Shown: positions 57,801 to 64,000 of the stretch, one piece after another
How positions within the stretch are numbered: the first letter of the stretch is position 1
Layout of the letters: each line of letters begins with the position of its first letter
Source: Pterobdella sp. o SKG-2022
Taxonomy: Eukaryota > Annelida > Clitellata > Hirudinida > Piscicolidae
Direction of reading: 5' to 3'
DNA length: 64,000 nucleotides
Assembly (NCBI GenBank): GCA_964035795.1
Contig: OZ038322.1
Coordinates: 24,510,359 to 24,574,358, forward strand
Position numbers and translations under genes: made by a program
The notes under the pieces: generated by a model
Database searches by the model: none
Told to the model about the DNA's origin: nothing
Seen by the model: only the letters and a program-made list of their open reading frames with translations

Positions 57801-60800
57801 TTCATTTGTTAATAATGTTATCATGCATAATATTATGTATATTTTCAAGAAGTCTTGTAATTTTCCACTGTACTAACACAATACACTTGCAAGCGCAATT
57901 ATAGTGGCGTGAACCTTAGTAGTCTGCAAGCCACATAGTCATTAACATTCAATAACGCTTTTCTTATGCCACACGTTCATATGTGGCTGCATTGAGACAA
58001 TTGTTCCTGCAACCATGCCAACCTATCACTCACCTTCCAAAATGCTCCAACGAAGGCACTTATCAGGTTCATTGCACTTGCACCAAGATCTTCCATATGC
58101 TGGGAGTGAAAGATAAGTAAACTTCAAAGTTGTTCATACAGTGCATATCTTATGTGGAACTCATGCTGTTTTCATAATGGCTGGGTTGTTATGAGGTAGG
58201 TGGCTGATAAGTTGACGATCCTTACAACTCCTCCATACTTGTTGTTGTTTTTCTGTTTAAAAAACGACGTAAAATCCAAAAATTCCTTATATCAGCAATC
58301 AAAGTTATTTTTAGAAAGCAAATGAGTGTGTCTTTATATAAGGTTATTGTATTATATAAGTATTTTTATAAACATTTATTCGTCTTAAACACTTTTTCAT
58401 GTTCCACAATGGACTAGGTTATACAAAAGAAAGATTCACTAAAAATAACCTTCTTAAAAATCGCACCAACTTTCTTAATCGTCATGCAGTCTTCCTCAAC
58501 AAGTATATGGTGATGAGGGTGATGATGGAAATTGTACAGAGGGGTTGAAGATGCGTTAAAATTCACGGAACTCAATTAAAACACGCACGCTTTGTTCCCT
58601 GTTTATTTATATTTACCTCCTTACTATCACACCACATTGTTGCTATTTATGCATTCTTTATTTAACTTATTTATTTTTTGATTACTACTATTATTTTTAA
58701 AATATCTCAATTGTTACTTATATATTTTAATTTTGCTTCCACCCTGCAACAAAGGTGACAGATATAGCAGATGCCATGATCTTGAAACGATTATTTTTTC
58801 ATTTTTGGAAGAACGGCATCGTTATTTTTTCAACTTCTAACAGGAGGCCCGATGGTAACTATTATTCAAAAATTTTTGTTATTGTTGTTTCTATTATAGT
58901 TTTGTTGGAAATTTATCATTTTGCTTCCTCCAGAACGTAAAAATTGTTTTTGTTACATATATATCAAGTTATTACACATATACGACATCAAGTGCAATTA
59001 ATTAAATTCCACGTGATATCAGATTATGTGAATATACATTTGTGATATTTTTTGCAGATCTCTATAAAAATGGTTTACAAAGATTTCACTTCCTTCCGTT
59101 CATTTCACTTCTCAAGGTTGACTAAGTGTTACAAATTTTTACTACTCAGACTGCTATTAAAATTAACCAACTCAATTTATATTATCTATCTGCGAAAAAC
59201 TTCAGATTCTTTGAATAGCCATATAAGTTATGATTAATTGTGCTGAACTACACAGGCAAACTGCCAAGTAATCAATCTGAACTCTCTGGACTACAGGAAG
59301 ATAGCAGTGCCTGCTGATGGATGCACATTTTTCTCGTTGGTGCATCTCTTTCAATGATGGCATGACGCTTCAAATTGATGAAGGCTGATAAAATAATTAT
59401 AAGAAACATTAATGATGATATGAAAAGGATAATAGAAAGAAAGGTTATGGAAATAATAAAAAATAAAAATAAATTAAAAAAAAAATTGAAAAAGAATATA
59501 ATGCTGACAAAATAAATACAATGAGAACATTGGAACAATGCAGAGAGACAGAGTGTGACACCAAATACCAGATGGACGTGGCTTACGAGCAGCTTGTGAG
59601 CAGATCTGATGGAGGCTAGCATATCTTTGTTGTTGTCTTGCTGTGATGCCTTGTAGCAGGATTATTGGATGTGTGTTGTGTTATGGTTGAGAAGGTGTGT
59701 TTCTGTTTTTGCTTTGTAAGTAATGACTTATTTATAATTAACTATTTGTGATTCAGTTGTCATGGTTATATTTCCATGTTAGCATTGGGGCTTCCATGGT
59801 GAATAAGTGTGGCTTGAAATAAGAGTGGCGAACCTTTGCCGTATTAATTATGTTCTGTTGTGTTTGAGGGAAAACAAAATGAGAAAAATAATTAGAGTAG
59901 ATGAATATTGTGAGGTTTGAATCATATGGAGCGTTATGAACTTTGTATCAAACGCATTGTTGTTTAGTGTGCTTGCAACATGGACAAAGTTCAAAGGGTT
60001 TTATCTATCTTTATTGTTATAAGTTCAATTTATCAACATTGAAACTTATTGATTATTACAACTCTGATTTTTTAGTGGAAGGCCGCAAAAGTATAGAGGT
60101 GATGGGAAGGACTCTAACGTTTGAGAAGACCTGTGGCGACATTCTCGACGTTACCTTCGAAGAACTGTGTGTCAAGGTCTGTTGACTTTGCTGTTCTTTT
60201 GTTATTTTTATTGTTTGCTTTCGTTTATTTTTTTATTAGACAAAATTTTTATCGTTTGTTTAGTTATTTATGTTATGCTTCAACTTATTTATGGTTGTGA
60301 ATCATAAAAACACGACAATATTTGAATTTTTTGTTTTGACGAAAAATAAAAAATTCAAGTTTTGTCGTGTTTTTATGATTCACAATTTTGAGGCTAATTA
60401 TTCACAATTATTTATAATTAAGTTGTCAAAAATTTATTTATGAGTTTCAAAATTGAGACTTTCGATAAAAAGATAGTTTTTTAAAAATAGCTTTCGAAAA
60501 TGTTCTTAGTTTTATTTCTATCATTTTTTCAAAGCTTTTATTGCTTTTGTTACCGTTGTTTCAAATTTGTCATTTACATTCACTTTTAATGATGCATTTA
60601 TGTTATTGTTATCGACTTCTATATCACAAATTTTAATTTCTTATCACCTTTCATTTAATAATCTTCATTGTGATCGCTTTAGTATCACAGTATGTTGTCT
60701 TTCTGTTGCATGCAATACCATCTCTCGATAGTGGTGTTAATGACAACAATAATGAAGAAATTACATCAGAAGTATTAATAGGACCAGTAATATCGACAGC

Positions 60801-62505
60801 CTCTGGGACCAGTGGATTACTTGGAGATTTGCAGGCATTTCAAGGTAATTTTGCTGAGGAATGTGCCTCAGTTGTCCTTGTCACAGAGAGGAAGAGCTAA
60901 GAGGTGGTAGTGATGAGGAGGATGATGGTGGTAATGATGAGGAGGATGGTGGTGGTAGTGATGAGGATGGTGGTGGTGGTGATGAGAATGGTGGTAGTGA
61001 TGATGAGGATGGTGGTAGTGATGATGAGGATGGTGGTGGTGATGATGATGATGATGATGAATTTTTTTAATAGAAAAAAATGAGCAATAAACAATTCATA
61101 TTTTCTCACTCAATGGCGCCCATAACACCCCCAGGTTCATCACCCTCATCGATACCTTGTATGACCACAAGGTGATGTCTTCTTGTATCTTTTGCATGCC
61201 TTTTGAACCTTTTTATGTCTTGTGGGCTTTTCATGTGTTTCCGGGTTTTGATGTCTTATTTTTTTGTATTTTAGATTCAGTGTTTCTAGTTTTTCTATTA
61301 TTTGTGTTTTGTTTTCAGTATTTGTATTTTTTTCTTTCCGCTATTTCTTTTTGTATTTGGTATTTCAATATCATTTTCACATTTATATTGATCTAAAGTA
61401 TTCACTAAGAAATTTTAATAATATCAAAGTCCAAAACTCCTCTTCATCCAGGTGAAGGTTATTTTTTCTGCGGAAACCCCTTTAGATGATTTATTCATAA
61501 GAGAAAAAGCAAAAATAACTGAGGAGGATAAACTCAGTATGAACGTACGTTACTCTTTTCAATGTTAAAATCTTTATTTCAGATTATCTTCAAATATTAA
61601 ATGTTCACAATCAAATTTTAAAATTATTTTCATCTGTTTATAATGACTCAAAGCAATGTTGAGAGTATTCAAGGACTTCATCTTACTTACAATTCTTAAC
61701 AATCAAATGCCAAATTGTTTGAGACGTGATGAATATTTTTCACTACCATTTCAATCTTCTCCTATCATGAACCTTCGTTATTTCTCCTCTACAGGTGCTA
61801 ATGGGAGACTTGGACATCAGTGAGGTTGGTGTCGATGTTTTAAACTGTATGCTATTTGCAAAAGAAGTTTAACAAATAGACGCAGACTATAATTGAGAAA
61901 ATGAAATATGAAAAATCTTGTAAAGATTTAGATAAAAAACTGGAAATTCAAACAAAAATGAATGAAAATAGAATGGAAAATTAAATAGCAAGTGATTAAT
62001 TGTAAGGTCACTTGACAATGTGATCTTGACTTACGAGAAACTTCGTGTCTGATTTTAAGAAATACTTTGTGTTTGTTGACCTTACAATTTGAGGTTATTC
62101 TACGTCATCGAGTAATCATATAAGTCGAGCATTATGTCTTTCATGTTTGGGGCTCGGGTTGCACAATCGATAGGTTTCACAGATTAAACTTATAAAAAAA
62201 ATATAAAATGAAAAAACAAAATTCAAATTATTCCCATTTATATAGCGCCAAAATTGATCTAATAAGCTTTGTAACTTACTGAAATAAATAATAAAAATTT
62301 AACAATAAAAATAAAACGGTTTCATTACCAGGGCGACAACAACCAATCAGCTAGCTTGTTTACGGGGGAAGAAGAGTTGTTTGCGTTTGAGAGGATAATG
62401 TCTCGAATGATGGATATGAGGTCTGCCAATTATTGGACGCTGGAGAACCCCTACGAGGAAGTGGAGGGAGGCAAGTTGGAAAAGAAGAAGAAAAAAAATA
62501 AATAG
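54850..62505 (+). CDS. AFG1L: AFG1-like mitochondrial AAA ATPase (LACE1/AFG1L)
   Basis: Mitochondrial AAA-type ATPase that helps degrade respiratory-chain subunits. Firm exons: 54850-54940, 55041-55231, 55312-55540, 55930-55981, 57674-57755, 58755-58854, 59058-59116, 59256-59339, about 60080-60176, 61135-61171, 61452-61544, 61795-61824, 62332-62505 (TAG). The first exon encodes a basic, acid-free leader ([20 protein letters not shown]) typical of mitochondrial import. Walker [13 protein letters not shown] (about residues 135-146), Walker B LLCFDEFQ and [13 protein letters not shown] follow, then FSTSNRRPD and [15 protein letters not shown], all hallmarks of the family; C-terminal [17 protein letters not shown] and ANYWTL. 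Less certain exons: [16 protein letters not shown] at about 59551-59598, and [13 protein letters not shown] from 60690. The conserved PLGASDY-type segment was not found and the phases there do not close, so one or more small exons are missing from this model or the locus is altered. Confidence 0.88.
56283..57345 (+). mobile_element. Decayed LINE (non-LTR reverse transcriptase) fragment in an AFG1L intron
   Basis: Translated pieces carry reverse-transcriptase landmarks: [54 protein letters not shown], the catalytic FADDIALM, a [10 protein letters not shown] segment and, near the 3' end, [26 protein letters not shown] and EGRRRGRPS followed by LRIAMADRQ. Stops and frameshifts interrupt it, and the part between the INFKK motif and the segment just before FADD is missing (roughly 100 residues in full-length relatives). 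The 5' endonuclease is absent. It is a 5'-truncated, internally deleted copy on the same strand as AFG1L, in the intron 55982-57673. Confidence 0.88.
57350..57415. repeat. 26-bp tandem repeat at the LINE 3' end
   Basis: ATGAACCCTCATTGCTTCGG... is repeated at 57350-57375 and 57376-57401, followed by a partial diverged copy. It begins right after the last recognisable LINE coding sequence, where such elements carry short 3' tandem repeats. Confidence 0.75.
60295..60385. repeat. Long hairpin with 38-bp arms and a 15-base loop
   Basis: Left arm 60295-60332 (TTGTGAATCATAAAAACACG...) and right arm 60348-60385 (ending ...CGTGTTTTTATGATTCACAA) pair at about 35 of 38 positions; the mismatches are clustered after the first 24 bases. 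The loop is 60333-60347. It lies in an AFG1L intron. It may be a foldback/MITE-like element or a small-RNA hairpin. Confidence 0.9.
60902..61060. repeat. GATGGTGGT-type low-complexity tract
   Basis: Degenerate GATGAGGATGGTGGTGGTGA repeats ending in (GAT)n. Open frames through it read as Gly/Asp-rich or Ile/Thr-rich strings and are repeat artefacts inside an AFG1L intron. Confidence 0.85.
61998..62089. repeat. 92-bp element with 13-bp terminal inverted repeats
   Basis: AATTGTAAGGTCA (61998-62010) and TGACCTTACAATT (62077-62089) are perfect complements flanking 66 bases in the last AFG1L intron. No target-site duplication is obvious. Could be a miniature inverted-repeat element. Confidence 0.6.
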
Positions 62506-64000
62506 AATCCTAACCAGTGGTAGGGTTTGAGGTTTTCAAAGATTGGTTTAGTGTAATATAGTGAGACGTAATAACTTGATCATTTCAATTTTGTATTTAT
62601 TTAACATATTTAACATTTTCATCTCAAAATAGCGTGTAATTTATTGAAGCCAACGAATAACGATGGGTGTAATGGACATCGGATACTTTTGAATCGGTAT
62701 TTGTGCTGATGCACCACGGAATCAGCATTTGTGCTCATGCACCAGAGATACTCAAGACATCTGCCGTCTCCAGATTTTATTCATTGCAAATCTCTTCATT
62801 TTTTATACTATGTTGTTTGCATCTGGTTTCTTCTCTCTGAACTATTGAAGTAATTAGGGCCACCTAATAAGTGGACTTATGATCTTTGTGTCATACAGGT
62901 TGTCCAAGTCTTTATCATTTTCATTCGTGTTCTCAAAAAAGGTGGTTTTCACGTCAACTAGAGACATGCCTGTTTCGTCTGTTTTTGCTACCGTTTCAGC
63001 TGGTAGGTTTTGTGTTAAGACCAGTGCTTGGTTGTAGTACAATGAAAAATAGTATGGATCTTAGTTTGCCAAGTGCTCGGCATTTTCTACATTTCAATTT
63101 GCTTATCTTATTTACTATAGTAAATAGTTTGAGTTTTTTTAAATTTTGGCGTGATGGTGAATTGGTTATACAACTTTTTTGGTTAAAGCCTCGGCCAACT
63201 TTTTTTTACTTATTCATGAGAGTGGCTTTTGTGGTCATGTCCTGAGGGTTGTTTTTTTTTCTAAACTCCCTACCAATGGCGTGATGGATCTTTACATTCA
63301 TAACTTCAGTTTAGAAATACAAGGTTTTGTTTATGGTGCAGACTTGTACTAACGTTGTGTAAGCAAAAAAGCTTGGCACTGATTTGAAACGAAGGTTTAG
63401 TGTTCATCAAATTATTTTTTGTTTTTCAAGTCCTCCACACGTGAGATTTCATCGCCTTTGTTAATTGTACTTGAGTTAAATTTATATTGATTTGACAAAC
63501 AAGTGTACCTCTGCCAACTCAGATTGTAATTAACATGTTGTTAATACACGAATTTTCGCTGTCAAGTCAAAAACTTTATGCATTGATCACTTGCAAAGCA
63601 CTCTTCAGTGTTATCACATTGTTCGATACTTTAATCACATTGTAATGTTGTCTGTAATATTTTCTGCATACTCAAACATTTAATACTCCAGAGTAATAAT
63701 TTGGCTTCTACTTCGAACCTTTCGGGTTACATGAATGCACTCAGTTTTAATATTAGTTAACATCTATCATCATTTATATGAAAGTTTCAATGTAATTTTT
63801 AAATTCTTTTTTTGTAAAAATTTAATTTTTTAAATCACCAGTGGTAGGTACTCGTATTATACATTTCGGATCATGCGATTCAATAAATATCCTTCAATCA
63901 TTGGTGTACTTTCAGATTTTTTAAATATCACAAAACCCTCAATGTTCTATGCAAATTCGATTGATCTTTTAATCCTTGAGTTCGTCACTATCAAAATGCA
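62506..64000. other. Right end, no firm gene
   Basis: AFG1L 3' flank then AT-rich sequence. A minus frame at 62854-63042 has protein-like content (ETVAKTDETGMSLVDVKTTF, then NDKDLDNLYDTK) with a possible acceptor and donor, and could be an exon of a gene entering from the right or a relic. Nothing else is supported. Confidence 0.4.

Noticed and set aside
60897..61109. Gly/Asp-rich plus frame and Ile/Thr-rich minus frame
   Set aside because: Low-complexity GATGGT repeat inside an AFG1L intron.

Overview
The window is animal nuclear DNA: very AT-rich, intron-rich, with ordinary GT-AG introns and one 200-base run of N (a scaffold gap). A CASK-type MAGUK gene, which is restricted to animals and close relatives, and a CR1/RTE-like LINE fragment support a metazoan source. 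I cannot name the lineage from sequence alone.

Layout, left to right. Positions 466-16809 (minus) hold 13 exons of CASK, covering the CaMK-like domain, the L27 pair and the start of the PDZ domain; the rest (PDZ, SH3, guanylate kinase) runs off the left edge. Its introns contain a 30-bp acidic-coding minisatellite, a 20-bp minisatellite whose units each hold a three-part heat-shock-element pattern, and small palindromes. Positions 18417-20755 (plus) hold a six-exon TMEM199/Vma12-like gene for V-ATPase assembly, head to head with CASK. About 11.5 kb with no recognisable gene follow. Positions 32603-33046 (minus) hold a cysteine-free secreted ORF with dibasic and amidation sites, a candidate neuropeptide precursor, next to the gap. 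At 34.4-34.9 kb two unassigned coding-like exons lie on opposite strands. Positions 36615-44515 (plus) hold a complete 22-exon MCM3 gene (806 residues). Positions 47984-51025 (plus) hold a three-exon gene for an unrecognised 833-residue protein. Positions 54850-62505 (plus) hold a mitochondrial AFG1-like ATPase gene with a decayed LINE, a long perfect-stem hairpin and a small inverted-repeat element in its introns. The last 1.5 kb have no firm gene.

The genes do not form a pathway: CASK is a scaffold, TMEM199 serves proton-pump assembly, MCM3 DNA replication, and AFG1L mitochondrial protein quality control. Exons were joined by hand from homology, splice signals and reading phase. CASK, TMEM199 and MCM3 close in phase throughout. 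AFG1L has unresolved joints between about 59.5 and 61.1 kb. The most notable biology is a CASK whose kinase motifs are all lost, the heat-shock-element array inside its intron, the candidate peptide hormone gene and the novel three-exon gene.
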